From assembly GCF_900188175.1 (NCBI RefSeq), contig NZ_FZOQ01000023.1, positions 20,760 through 84,759 on the forward strand: DNA of 64,000 nt, in the 5' to 3' direction. A program made the position numbers and the translations under genes. This DNA is from Pontibacter ummariensis (GTDB taxonomy: Bacteria; Bacteroidota; Bacteroidia; Cytophagales; Hymenobacteraceae). This document shows positions 25,608 to 33,953 of this stretch, one piece after another; position 1 is the first letter of the stretch, and every line of letters starts with the position of its first letter. The notes under the pieces were generated by a model. That model did no database searches. It was not told the origin of the DNA and was given only the letters and a program-made list of their open reading frames with translations.

Positions 25608-26321
25608 TTAAAAGGGAGGTGCCCGTAGCAGAACGCTACCTATGGGTAACTCGAAAGGTGCGCCGATAGCCTGATCCTGTGCTGGTTTGAATGCCTCGCT
25701 AGCAAGCAAGGCTTGAAGCAGTTTTTTGAGGATATCGCCTTCGAGCAGCCGCTCTAGCTCCCGAATAAGCCCCTGCTCGTCATCAACATCAGACTTCTGT
25801 GCAAGCAGGAAGAACTGCTTTTCCGGAGCTTCGCTGTGCTGCCGGGCATAGGCCTGCAGCTCTCCCAGCACTTTAGCTGTCTGCCAGTTCAACTGGCAAA
25901 AGGTCTCCTGCTGAAAGCTTTCCTTTTGGATGCCAATCAGGTAGGCCCCACCGTCTGTGGCAGGGCCTATGACCAAACTGTTATGCCGCAGTGCCTCCTG
26001 TGCCGCATAAAGGTCTGAAGCCGCCAAGGTGGGGCAATCGCTCCCTACACAAATTACCCGCTGGTATCCTGCTGCAAAGGCTTCTTGAAAGGCATTGGCA
26101 AGCCGTTCTCCGAAGGTGTTCCCCTGCTGCTGCTGGGTAAAAAGCGTGATAAGCGGCAGTTTGGTGCTATTAACTACCCGTAAGGTATGATCTAAGAGTA
26201 CCTGGGCTATCTCTTCGTTGGTAGGTGCACCGTGCCTGGAAGAAAAGAGCTTTGTCTTCACTTCCTGTCCTGCTGCATGTGCAAACAGAAGAATGGCGGT
26301 ATCAACGTTAGCAGTGGTCAA
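25608..26321 (-). CDS. Second TIGR04282/DUF2064-type glycosyltransferase-like protein
   Basis: A 237-residue GT-A-like protein, a paralogue of the TIGR04282 gene at 22.9-23.5 kb. Marks are ILLFAHAAGQEVKTK near the start, RVICVGSDCPTL and LVIGPATDGGAYLIG. There is no ATG in a suitable place; the TTG at 26321 is the only plausible start and no Shine-Dalgarno is evident. Its N-terminus departs from the paralogue (AHAAGQ instead of RNPELGK), so the nucleotide-binding loop may differ. It is separated from the arsS operon by 181 bases and may be transcribed separately or through. Confidence 0.75.
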   Translation of the reverse strand: MTTANVDTAILLFAHAAGQEVKTKLFSSRHGAPTNEEIAQVLLDHTLRVVNSTKLPLITLFTQQQQGNTFGERLANAFQEAFAAGYQRVICVGSDCPTLAASDLYAAQEALRHNSLVIGPATDGGAYLIGIQKESFQQETFCQLNWQTAKVLGELQAYARQHSEAPEKQFFLLAQKSDVDDEQGLIRELERLLEGDILKKLLQALLASEAFKPAQDQAIGAPFELPIGSVLLRAPPF

Positions 26322-26494
26322 AAAAGCTGCTTTTCTGGTAAAACCGGTAACAGTACGCTTTGTTACCTGGAAGTAGCAGGAATCCTAGTATACTCTGTGG
26401 AAAAACTAATAGTTCTATAAAAGAAGTCCATTCCTATCCTATGGCCTCTCCAATGCTTTGCTCTGCCCTTATGGTAGTCTCGCCAATTAGCGCG

Positions 26495-27259
26495 TTAACA
26501 GTAGCCTAAGACCTTATAGACGATAAAACCAGTCACCTCATGGATAAGCAGGTGCCAGCCACTGAAGGCGGATACACTCGGAATGATCGTTTCGTCTGGG
26601 GTAAAGCGCCGCTCAGAGGCATTAAAGTCTGTGCTAAAGGCGCTGGCTTTTACCCCGGCTTTCTGAAAACAAGCAGCTGACCGGCGCATGTGGAAGGCGG
26701 ATGTTACCAACAAAAGGTTTTTCCATTCCGGGTGCTGCTCCACAAGCTTAGCGGTATTCTTCGCATTTTCGCGGGTGTTACGGCTGTTACCCTCTATCAG
26801 GATATCTTCCTTTGGCACATTCGCAAGCAGCAGCACCCGCTCGATCTGCTCTGCTTCAGCCACAGCTCCCGCCAAAACGCGCCCGCTGCCTCCTGCTATC
26901 AGGAACTTATCAATCTTTCCCATGCGATAGAGCTGCAAGGGGTGAAGGAAGCGGTCTGCCCCTTTATGCGTGTGGATCCTGTCCGGGATATCCTCCCGAA
27001 AGGCTGTGACGCCTGTCAGGATAACTGCTACATCGTAATGCTTCACATCCTCTACCGGCATAGCCTCTACCTCCCACGCCCGCCAAGCTTCATTCGCCAG
27101 AAACGGATTGGAGAATAAAAAGAGGATCCCCAGTGCTCCGACCAGGCTGAGACGCCGCCACTTGGCAGACCGAAGCAACGCAGCGAATATCAAAAGTAAG
27201 AGCACCCAGATAAAGGGCATCAACAAAAAGTGTAGCGTTTTGGAAAGGATGAAGAACAT
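26495..27259 (-). CDS. YdcF family membrane protein (DUF218)
   Basis: A 254-residue inner-membrane protein. Two N-terminal hydrophobic segments (about 5-28 and 37-56) are followed by a periplasmic DUF218 domain (about 70-250) with VAVILTGVTA, FLIAGGSGRV, EGNSRNTRENAKNTA and LVTSAFHMRRSAACF. Relatives ElyC and SanA are linked to envelope integrity and peptidoglycan precursor recycling. The length and layout fit ElyC-type proteins. It is not clearly in an operon. Confidence 0.9.
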   Translation of the reverse strand: MFFILSKTLHFLLMPFIWVLLLLIFAALLRSAKWRRLSLVGALGILFLFSNPFLANEAWRAWEVEAMPVEDVKHYDVAVILTGVTAFREDIPDRIHTHKGADRFLHPLQLYRMGKIDKFLIAGGSGRVLAGAVAEAEQIERVLLLANVPKEDILIEGNSRNTRENAKNTAKLVEQHPEWKNLLLVTSAFHMRRSAACFQKAGVKASAFSTDFNASERRFTPDETIIPSVSAFSGWHLLIHEVTGFIVYKVLGYC

Positions 27260-27420
27260 AACACTGAGCTTATGAAAACAGCCAGAGCAATAGAAAGAGT
27301 GGCGCCTTATGCTGAACTAAAACTGCCCTGAAGCAGCCTGATCTTCCTGTAGTTTACCGGTTACATACCCTTGGCAAAGGCAATATAGGAAAGTAAAGGG
27401 AAATGGTAAAAGCACTTGCC

Positions 27421-27642
27421 CTAAAAGAACTTGCGGAACAGCCACATGAGCAGCGAGAAGAGAATGCTGAGCAAGATCATGCTGGTGATAGGGGCGTAAA
27501 AACGCATGTTCTTTTTCTCCACGCGTATATCGCCGGGCAAATGGCCAAACCAACTGAACTTATCCCCTGCCAGCCAGATCACCAGTCCCACTACAACCAG
27601 TACTATCCCTAAAAGCACAATTGTTTTCCCGATAGGCTGCAT
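27421..27642 (-). CDS. DUF2905 small membrane protein
   Basis: A 73-residue protein with two transmembrane helices (about 5-25 and 50-70) and the intervening FSWFGHLPGDIRVEKKN typical of the DUF2905 family. Function unknown, though widespread. It is the last of a run of minus-strand genes with metallophosphoesterase and a small outer-membrane protein, each separated by modest gaps. Confidence 0.9.
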   Translation of the reverse strand: MQPIGKTIVLLGIVLVVVGLVIWLAGDKFSWFGHLPGDIRVEKKNMRFYAPITSMILLSILFSLLMWLFRKFF

Positions 27643-27683
27643 TGTTTACCCTTTTGTCGTGAACGCCAAAGATACGCTTTTAC

Positions 27684-28280
27684 TTAAAAACCTGCGCGCA
27701 CCCCAACGGCAAAGCTGAGAATGTCCCAGGCCGTGAGCGTAGGATCCTTTACGGCCGACGTCACGATCAGGTCGTAGGTGCTTAACTCTCCATAAAGGCT
27801 AACTTCCTTCAGGGTCCCGCCATTGAGCTGCCGCGTAAGCTCAGTGCCTATGCCTCCCGTTATCCGCAGGCTGCTCGTCCACCAATAGTAGTTTTTGGGG
27901 TAAGAGCTGTCCCAGGAGGTAGAGAACTGGTCCCGGAAATAGTAGCTGAGGCCCAGGTTCATCCGCAGTGGTGTCCATTGCACTTGCCTACTCAGGTCAA
28001 CCCGCCTGATGGGCCGGTACACTCCTCTGACTGTTAGCAGGTGCAACACTTCCTTGCCATCGAGTTTCGGGACAAAGCCATAGAGTAACTCAGCGCTTAA
28101 TTTATCCTGCAGAAAGCTGTAACTTGGTCCGGCCGAAAACATACCGGTATTGCCGGCAAACTGTAGCGTAACGCCATCCGGGGCATACCAATTTCTGCTG
28201 TCTCTCTCTTTGTCTTGCGCTATACCTTGGAAAGGAAAACTGAGGAGGCAAAGGACACTTACGAGTAATCTTATTTTCAT
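27684..28280 (-). CDS. Putative outer-membrane beta-barrel protein
   Basis: A 198-residue protein with a cleavable signal peptide (MKIRLLVSVLCLLSFPFQGIA). The mature sequence alternates hydrophobic and polar residues with aromatic-terminated strands (SYSFLQDKLSAELLYGFVP, LSYYFRDQF, WWTSSLRITGG), and it ends with FAVGVRAGF, the C-terminal Phe of outer-membrane barrels. About eight strands fit the size. No specific family is recognised. It follows the metallophosphoesterase gene by 10 bases. Confidence 0.75.
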   Translation of the reverse strand: MKIRLLVSVLCLLSFPFQGIAQDKERDSRNWYAPDGVTLQFAGNTGMFSAGPSYSFLQDKLSAELLYGFVPKLDGKEVLHLLTVRGVYRPIRRVDLSRQVQWTPLRMNLGLSYYFRDQFSTSWDSSYPKNYYWWTSSLRITGGIGTELTRQLNGGTLKEVSLYGELSTYDLIVTSAVKDPTLTAWDILSFAVGVRAGF

Positions 28281-28290
28281 CTTCTGGCTG

Positions 28291-29115
28291 CTAAATCTTT
28301 ACACGCTCAAAGCTCACCTCGTTCCCTGCCACGGTAAACACCACATACTCCAGCTTCTCGGTAGCTGCGGTCTCTAAAACAGGTAGTTCCTCCCCAAAAG
28401 GGAAGTGGTACTTGTAGTTGTGGTTATGCCCGTGCAACGAAAAGTCTACCTTGTACTGGTTCAACAACTGCCCGTACCGAACCGACTTCTCCTCACCGAA
28501 CTCGGTATTGGTTGGAGGAATGTGGGACACCACGATCACATTTTCATAAGTTGCAGAGGCCTTAAGTTCCGCCTCAAGCCAATCCAGGTCGGGCACTTGC
28601 TTATCGAACTCCAGGTAATTGGTGTTCAGCAGGATAAACTTGGTGTTTCCCACAGCAAAGCTGACGTCATAGTCGCCATACATGGCGCTAAAGACTTCTT
28701 TGCCGTTGTTGATGGCGTCATGGTTGCCAACCACGGCCACGTAGGGCACCTTCAGCGTTTTAAAGTCCTCGTGCACCAGCTTAAACTCTTTCACCAGGCC
28801 AAAATCCGTCAGGTCTCCCCCAAGCAGTACAAAATCAATATCCTCCAGCTGGTTTATGTGCCGGACCAGTTGCTCATTCTCCTGGTAGAAGCCCTGAGGA
28901 TCGGCTGTTAACACAAAACGGACGGTATCTGTTGGCGCAATATCCAGCGCTTCGATTGCAGCGATGTTGCGTTTGTTAAGGTCTTTTTCATCCTCATCCA
29001 GGCGCACCTCATAAGGGCTGTATTCAAATTCATCGCACGCCTGCATGCTTACGGTCAGTAACAGCATGCCCACAGACAGGAGCACATGGCCACACGTTTT
29101 TATAATTGAAAACAT
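28291..29115 (-). CDS. Metallophosphoesterase lipoprotein
   Basis: A 274-residue predicted lipoprotein with lipobox SMQAC (Cys27). The calcineurin-like fold is complete in part: GGDLTD (Asp101), GNHD (Asn131-His132), SHIPP and HGHNH. The first metal motif, normally DxH, reads DPQ (Asp72, Gln74), so the usual His is missing. Relatives are phosphodiesterases; loss of the first His may shift metal use or activity. It would face the periplasm or outside. It sits upstream of the barrel protein and probably shares its transcript. Confidence 0.85.
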   Translation of the reverse strand: MFSIIKTCGHVLLSVGMLLLTVSMQACDEFEYSPYEVRLDEDEKDLNKRNIAAIEALDIAPTDTVRFVLTADPQGFYQENEQLVRHINQLEDIDFVLLGGDLTDFGLVKEFKLVHEDFKTLKVPYVAVVGNHDAINNGKEVFSAMYGDYDVSFAVGNTKFILLNTNYLEFDKQVPDLDWLEAELKASATYENVIVVSHIPPTNTEFGEEKSVRYGQLLNQYKVDFSLHGHNHNYKYHFPFGEELPVLETAATEKLEYVVFTVAGNEVSFERVKI

Positions 29116-29355
29116 AATGGGTTGGTTTCATAAACTTTCTCCTCGATTTTACCACCGCAGGTATTGGAATGTTTCGGATTCGGCTTCAAGAAACAACAAT
29201 TCCTGAGACTCCTGGCTTAACTTTCATTTTTTCAAGAACAGTATAGCTCCTGTAGGCTTCTACTCTCCTCCCCAATTGTCAGATTTTAACACACCAGGCT
29301 ATCCCTACCCCTTTATCCTGCGAGGGGCTGTGCTTCATTTTAAGTGCAGATTAAA

Positions 29356-29387
29356 TTCGCAGATCAGCCTTAAAAGCGTTAAATTTG
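29356..29387 (+). promoter_or_regulatory. Candidate promoter for topB
   Basis: TAAATTTG at 29380-29387 is an exact TAnnTTTG -7 element. TTCG at 29356-29359, 20 bases upstream, is one mismatch from the -33 TTTG. The start codon lies 34 bases downstream. The remainder of the 306-base gap from 29116 to 29421 shows no gene and no other clear element. Confidence 0.45.
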
Positions 29388-29421
29388 AGGTACGTAGTAA
29401 CGCATTAAAACCCATAACCGC

Positions 29422-31860
29422 TTGAAAGTCTGTATTGCTGAGAAACCTAGTGTCGCCCGTGAGATAGCCATGGTCATTGGTGCCAAAAGCAAGAAGGATG
29501 GCTATTACGAAGGCAACGGCTACCAGGTCACCTGGACCTTCGGGCACTTTTGCACCTTACGCGAGCCCGACGACTACCGCCCGGAGTGGAAGCGCTGGAG
29601 CCTCTACGACCTGCCCATGCTACCCGAAAAGTACGGCATTAAGCTAATGAAGGACAGTGGGGTACAAAAGCAGTTTAAAATCATCAAGCAGCTGCTGGAC
29701 AAAGCGGAAGAGGTCATTAACTGCGGGGACGCCGGGCAAGAGGGGGAAGTGATCCAGCGCTGGGTACTGACAGAGGCGAAGTACAGAAAGCCTTTTAAAC
29801 GCCTTTGGATCTCTTCGCTTACAGAGGAGGCCATACGCCAGGGTTTTGCAAAGCTGCGCGATGGTGCTGAGTTCGACTCGCTGTACCAGGCTGGTAAGAG
29901 CCGTGCCATTGGTGACTGGCTACTGGGTCTGAACGCGACCCGCCTCTTTACCCTGAAGTACGCCAACGGCAGCCGCCAGACACTGTCAATCGGACGTGTA
30001 CAAACCCCCACCCTGGCGATGCTGGTAAACCGCCACCACGAGATCGCCAACTTTGTGCCGCAACCATACTGGGAACTGAAGACGGTCTACCGCGACACGA
30101 CTTTCTCCAGCACCAACGGCCGTTTTCAGAAGGAAGAGGAAGCCCAGAAGATCATGGAGGCGATCAAAGAGGCGGAACTCACCATTACGGACGTAGAGAC
30201 GAAAAAGGGAACAGAATCGCCGCGCCAGCTTTTCGACCTGACCTCCCTACAGATCGAGTGTAACAACAAGCTGAGCCTGTCTGCTGACGAAACGCTGAAG
30301 ACAGTGCAGAGCCTGTATGAGAAAAAGGTGGTTTCCTATCCGCGTGTGGATACCACATTCCTGCCGGATGATATTTACCCAAAGATCCCCGGCATCCTGC
30401 AGGGCCTGAGCAACTACAGCCAGGAAGTAGCACCACTGCTGCAGAGCAAGATCCGAAAGACCAAGAAAGTCTTTAATAACAACAAAGTTACCGATCACCA
30501 TGCCATCATCCCGACGGGTGCGGCGGCGGGTAACCTGTACGGACGCGAGGCGGATGTGTATGATATTGTTACCCGCCGTTTTATAGCTGCTTTTTACCCC
30601 GACTGTATCGTAAGTAACACCACCGTCATGGCAGAGTCGGCAGGCTATACCTTTAAAGTGCGGGGCAAGCAAATACTCGACCCGGGCTGGCGGGTGATTT
30701 ACGGCGCCGAGGATGTGAAGTCGGAGCCTACCGGCAAGGACAACAAAGAGGAGGAAGAGGCGGCCGGGGTACTACCGAATTTCGAGAAGGGAGAGCATGG
30801 CCCACACGCTCCTTTGCTGGAAAAGAAGATGACCAACCCTCCCAAGGAGTATACAGAGGCTACCCTGCTGCGCGCAATGGAAACGGCGGGCAAGCAAGTG
30901 GAGGATGAGGAGCTGAAGGACGCGCTAAAGGAAAACGGCATCGGCCGCCCTTCTACCCGTGCCGCCATTATCGAAACCCTATTCAAGCGCCAGTACATCC
31001 GAAAGGAGAAAAAGAAGATCGTCCCAACCCAGATGGGCATTGACCTGATCGGCGTGATCCGGAACGAGACCCTGAAGTCGGCAGAGATGACAGGCCAGTG
31101 GGAACGCAAGCTACGTCAGATAGAGGGTGGCGAGTTTAAGGCGGAAGCCTTTTTGCAGGAGCTGCAGGAGTTTGTGATGAACCTGGTGCAGGAAGTGAAG
31201 TATGACAAGGCCACCGTTACCATAGAGCCGCAACAGGAAAACAGGTCAACGAGCAAGCCCAAGAAGAAAGCCGAGAAGGCCGAAAGTAAAAAAGCTGAGA
31301 CCAGAGAGGTTCAAGGCCTTGGCGCCTGCCCCGCCTGCAAACAAGGCCACATTTTGAGGGGGGCCAAGGCCTTCGGCTGTGTTCGCTATAAAGATGGGTG
31401 CCGCTTCCTGATTCCTATTGCCCAGCAGGGCAAGGAACTAACCGATAAGCAGGTACAGGCACTCCTTACAAAAGGAAAAACCCCGACGATTAAGGGCTTT
31501 AAAGATGAACAAGGCGAGAGCTTTGATGCCGTTTTAAAGCTCGATGCAGCCAAGGGACTTGTCTTAGATAAAGCAGAAACAGCTCAGAAAGTAAATCCTT
31601 TCGAGCAATGCCCGCGCTGCAAGCAAGGAAAGCTATTGAAAGGCAGAGCGGCTTATGGCTGCAGCAGGTTCCGGGAAGGGTGCCAGTTCGTGGTTCCCTT
31701 CGAGATGGGCGGAAAGCAGCTGACGGAAAAGCAACTCGCTGCTCTTCTACTAAAGGGTAAGACGCCCAAAATAAAAGGCTTTATCTCGAACAAGACAGGA
31801 AAGCCTTTTGAAGCGGCCCTCACCCTAAATGAGCAGTGGCAGGTGGTGTTTCAATTCTGA
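29422..31860 (+). CDS. topB: DNA topoisomerase III (type IA)
   Basis: An 812-residue cytoplasmic enzyme; translation starts with TTG at 29422 since no ATG precedes MKVCIAEKPSVA, the standard N-terminus. The TOPRIM domain covers about residues 1-140, with EKPSVA and GDAGQEGE. The active-site Tyr is Tyr306 in VVSYPRVDT. TRAAIIETLFKR and the C-terminal type IA core follow to about 590. Residues about 590-640 form a Lys/Glu-rich linker, after which two consecutive Cys-containing modules occur (CPACKQG...C...C and CPRCKQG...C...C), each with KGKTPxIKGF. These are topoisomerase C-terminal zinc-type repeats. It decatenates and relaxes DNA. Confidence 0.95.
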   Translation: MKVCIAEKPSVAREIAMVIGAKSKKDGYYEGNGYQVTWTFGHFCTLREPDDYRPEWKRWSLYDLPMLPEKYGIKLMKDSGVQKQFKIIKQLLDKAEEVINCGDAGQEGEVIQRWVLTEAKYRKPFKRLWISSLTEEAIRQGFAKLRDGAEFDSLYQAGKSRAIGDWLLGLNATRLFTLKYANGSRQTLSIGRVQTPTLAMLVNRHHEIANFVPQPYWELKTVYRDTTFSSTNGRFQKEEEAQKIMEAIKEAELTITDVETKKGTESPRQLFDLTSLQIECNNKLSLSADETLKTVQSLYEKKVVSYPRVDTTFLPDDIYPKIPGILQGLSNYSQEVAPLLQSKIRKTKKVFNNNKVTDHHAIIPTGAAAGNLYGREADVYDIVTRRFIAAFYPDCIVSNTTVMAESAGYTFKVRGKQILDPGWRVIYGAEDVKSEPTGKDNKEEEEAAGVLPNFEKGEHGPHAPLLEKKMTNPPKEYTEATLLRAMETAGKQVEDEELKDALKENGIGRPSTRAAIIETLFKRQYIRKEKKKIVPTQMGIDLIGVIRNETLKSAEMTGQWERKLRQIEGGEFKAEAFLQELQEFVMNLVQEVKYDKATVTIEPQQENRSTSKPKKKAEKAESKKAETREVQGLGACPACKQGHILRGAKAFGCVRYKDGCRFLIPIAQQGKELTDKQVQALLTKGKTPTIKGFKDEQGESFDAVLKLDAAKGLVLDKAETAQKVNPFEQCPRCKQGKLLKGRAAYGCSRFREGCQFVVPFEMGGKQLTEKQLAALLLKGKTPKIKGFISNKTGKPFEAALTLNEQWQVVFQF

Positions 31861-31875
31861 CTCTGAAGTAAAAAT

Positions 31876-31904
31876 CCCGGCAAGGGCTACCTACTCTTGC
31901 CGGG
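31876..31904 (-). terminator. Terminator of the small lipoprotein gene
   Basis: CCCGGCAAG (31876-31884) pairs with CTTGCCGGG (31896-31904), loop 11 bases. On the minus strand the stem is followed by ATTTTTAC, so it ends the lipoprotein gene at 31924. It also lies right after topB and could help stop that transcript. Confidence 0.7.
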
Positions 31905-31923
31905 CTAGTTCAAAAAGCCTTGC

Positions 31924-32325
31924 CTACTGCACGTTAAACTTCACTTCCTTTAACGACTGGTTCGTGCGCCTGTCTTGGGCACTTATCAGTAAAGTGTATT
32001 TGCCTGGCTCAAAGTTCTGTAGTGACACGAGGGTGTCGTATTCTACTACTGTTTTCCCAGGTTTGGTAACAAAATGTATCAATTCATTTTCACCACTACT
32101 GCCCGCTACTACAAAGTCCAGGTTGCTCACCTGGTCTTTATCCACCACAGTTACATCAATCGTTAGCCCCTGTCCTATGGAGGCAGTTTGGTTATTGGTA
32201 GGGGTGTTTACGGTAAGGCTAGGAACAGAACCGTCTGGCTCCAGGTTTCCACTCTCGAACAAGTCCTCACACGCCGTTAGCGTTAAAATGGCGGCCAAAG
32301 CGGCCGGTACTGTTTTTAATTTCAT
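31924..32325 (-). CDS. Small lipoprotein with Ig-like domain
   Basis: A 133-residue lipoprotein. ATG 32325 (MKLKTVPAALAAILTLTAC) gives a clear signal and lipobox with Cys19; the longer frame would cross the promoter. The remaining about 110 residues are beta-rich, ending FEPGKYTLLISAQDRR and VKFNV, like a single fibronectin/cadherin-type Ig domain. Probably an outer-membrane-anchored surface or periplasmic protein. No function can be assigned. Confidence 0.75.
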   Translation of the reverse strand: MKLKTVPAALAAILTLTACEDLFESGNLEPDGSVPSLTVNTPTNNQTASIGQGLTIDVTVVDKDQVSNLDFVVAGSSGENELIHFVTKPGKTVVEYDTLVSLQNFEPGKYTLLISAQDRRTNQSLKEVKFNVQ

Positions 32326-32423
32326 GGTAGTATAACTGAACGTCTTTTCCCGACTTTCAGGCAAAGTTTGTTTTGCACTATTTGCCTCTGGCACTTTAGC
32401 CACATGCTAGCATGCAGCCCGCG

Positions 32424-32454
32424 CAAATATAGAATTCCTCCCACTAACCCCAAA
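32424..32454 (-). promoter_or_regulatory. Promoter of the small lipoprotein gene
   Basis: On the minus strand TATATTTG (32431-32424) is an exact -7 element and CTTTG (32455-32451) supplies the -33 TTTG with a 19-base gap. This is the textbook spacing for Bacteroidota. A leader of about 95 bases precedes the ATG. Confidence 0.6.
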
Positions 32455-32455
32455 G

Positions 32456-32842
32456 ATCCTCCGCAACTTAATTACAATTTCGCAAAACTTATCACACAGC
32501 AAGACGAGCACCCAAGACAGGCAACATAGAACTACTAATCAAATATATACATATGTAGATATTTAATTAAACGCAGACAACCACATAGACACCCAATCAA
32601 AATAGTACAAACATAATCAAGTGAAGCCGCTGTAAAAGTGGGCTCTAAGCACCGGGTTTAGTTGCACCATTATATCTCAATTGTTCTGATGCGCGCTTTA
32701 TGTACAACACCTTGGATAAAGGCTATAGTATAGAGCCATAATATAACTTATGCCACACCCTATGCGTACAGAAATACGTCGCAGCAATGCTGTGTACATT
32801 TTTTTGAAGAGAATAACTTGTGAAACTATAAACTTAGAACCT
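32456..32842. other. AT-rich intergenic region before the SWFGD gene
   Basis: About 390 bases with no supported gene. It contains a very AT-rich patch (TATATACATATGTAG near 32545-32560) and several TTTG and TTG motifs but no exact promoter pair. It probably holds the regulatory region of the low-complexity protein. The longer frame from 32750 is not used because it begins in this patch. Confidence 0.5.
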
Positions 32843-33814
32843 ATGAGAAGCTATGAAAACTCGGGTTACAACCCGTACAACAGTAACACCAGATCAGAAA
32901 CCGGAGGATCAGCCAGAAACTACTACTCCGGCGATTATGACTTAACAGAAGGCCGTAACCGTAGAGGCTATGGCTCCCGCACTTATGATCAGGGCAACAG
33001 CACTCTAGGCTCCGGGCGTGATATGTTCTCCTCATCTGGTTACAGAGGATATGGAGCATCAGGAGAGACAGACTACGACCGTAATAACTACGGTTCTTCC
33101 AGCTACAGCACGTATGGCGACCGTTTCAATAACGATCGTCGCGGCGCAAACTACGATGCAGACTACCGCTCAGCCTACGGCAACAACTACGATACTGACC
33201 GTTATGACCGTGACAGCAGATGGGGTGGCAGCAATATAAACACCTGGGACCGCAACAATGATCGCGATGAGAGCAACATGTGGGAAAGGACCAAAAATCG
33301 TGTATCAAACGCTTGGGACCGCGCCACAAGTGACAACGATCGCGACAGGGACTATCGGGCCAGAGACTATGATACTTACGGTTCTACTGGCGGTTATGGC
33401 TCAGGGTCTTTATATGGATCGAACGCCTATGGGGCTGGGACTTATGGCACTGGCTACACTACTTCGAACTACGGCACGTCTTATGACCGAGACAATGACC
33501 GGGACCGCTTTAATAGAGACAATGACAGAAGCCGTTACAGCTCAAACTACGATCGGGGAAGCAACGAAGATCGTAGCTTCTGGGACCGCACTGGCGACGA
33601 GGTAAAGTCTTGGTTTGGCGATGACGACGCAGAGCGACGTAGAAGAATGGACGAAAGCGAAGACCGCAGGAGAAGAATGAGCGAGATGAGCAACCGGGAC
33701 AGAAATCGTGACAACGATGACGACTATCGGTATGGGAGTTACTCCTCAGGAAACACCTATAGCGGACCTCCCTACTCTTACGGATCATCTTCAAGAAGAG
33801 ACTATGAGTGGTAG
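32843..33814 (+). CDS. SWFGD-domain low-complexity protein
   Basis: A 323-residue protein starting at ATG 32843 (MRSYENSGYNPYN). Composition is extreme: Tyr, Gly, Asn, Asp, Arg and Ser make up nearly everything, with repeated motifs such as YDRDN, DRDRD, YGTGY and DNDR. Two short amphipathic segments stand out: NMWERTKNRVSNAWDRATSD (about 182-201) and the SWFGD signature DEVKSWFGDDDAERRRRMDE (about 288-307). There is no signal peptide or membrane segment. SWFGD proteins occur in stress-tolerant bacteria and are poorly characterised. The tract is probably disordered. A hairpin terminator follows. Confidence 0.85.
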   Translation: MRSYENSGYNPYNSNTRSETGGSARNYYSGDYDLTEGRNRRGYGSRTYDQGNSTLGSGRDMFSSSGYRGYGASGETDYDRNNYGSSSYSTYGDRFNNDRRGANYDADYRSAYGNNYDTDRYDRDSRWGGSNINTWDRNNDRDESNMWERTKNRVSNAWDRATSDNDRDRDYRARDYDTYGSTGGYGSGSLYGSNAYGAGTYGTGYTTSNYGTSYDRDNDRDRFNRDNDRSRYSSNYDRGSNEDRSFWDRTGDEVKSWFGDDDAERRRRMDESEDRRRRMSEMSNRDRNRDNDDDYRYGSYSSGNTYSGPPYSYGSSSRRDYEW

Positions 33815-33885
33815 AAGCAACAGAAGGCCGTTTTATAACGAGCCTAGACGATAGCACTACCTAAGAACAGTGGCTGTATCGCCAC

Positions 33886-33918
33886 AAAAGCCCCGCTGCA
33901 CGAAGCAGCGGGGCTTTT
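33886..33918. terminator. Bidirectional terminator between SWFGD and carbonic anhydrase genes
   Basis: AAAAGCCCCGCTGC (33886-33899) and GCAGCGGGGCTTTT (33905-33918) make a perfect 14-bp stem with a 5-base loop, followed by more Ts on the plus strand. It lies between the convergent genes. Confidence 0.88.
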
Positions 33919-33953
33919 TTCTTTAAGCAGTGCAGCACGAAGCCTGCGCATGA

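Noticed and set aside
28405..28911. 168-codon frame antisense to the metallophosphoesterase
   Set aside because: Fully within a gene with clear catalytic motifs; no start context or family resemblance.
31829..32335. 168-codon frame opposite the small lipoprotein
   Set aside because: The opposite strand has a signal peptide, lipobox, matching promoter and terminator.
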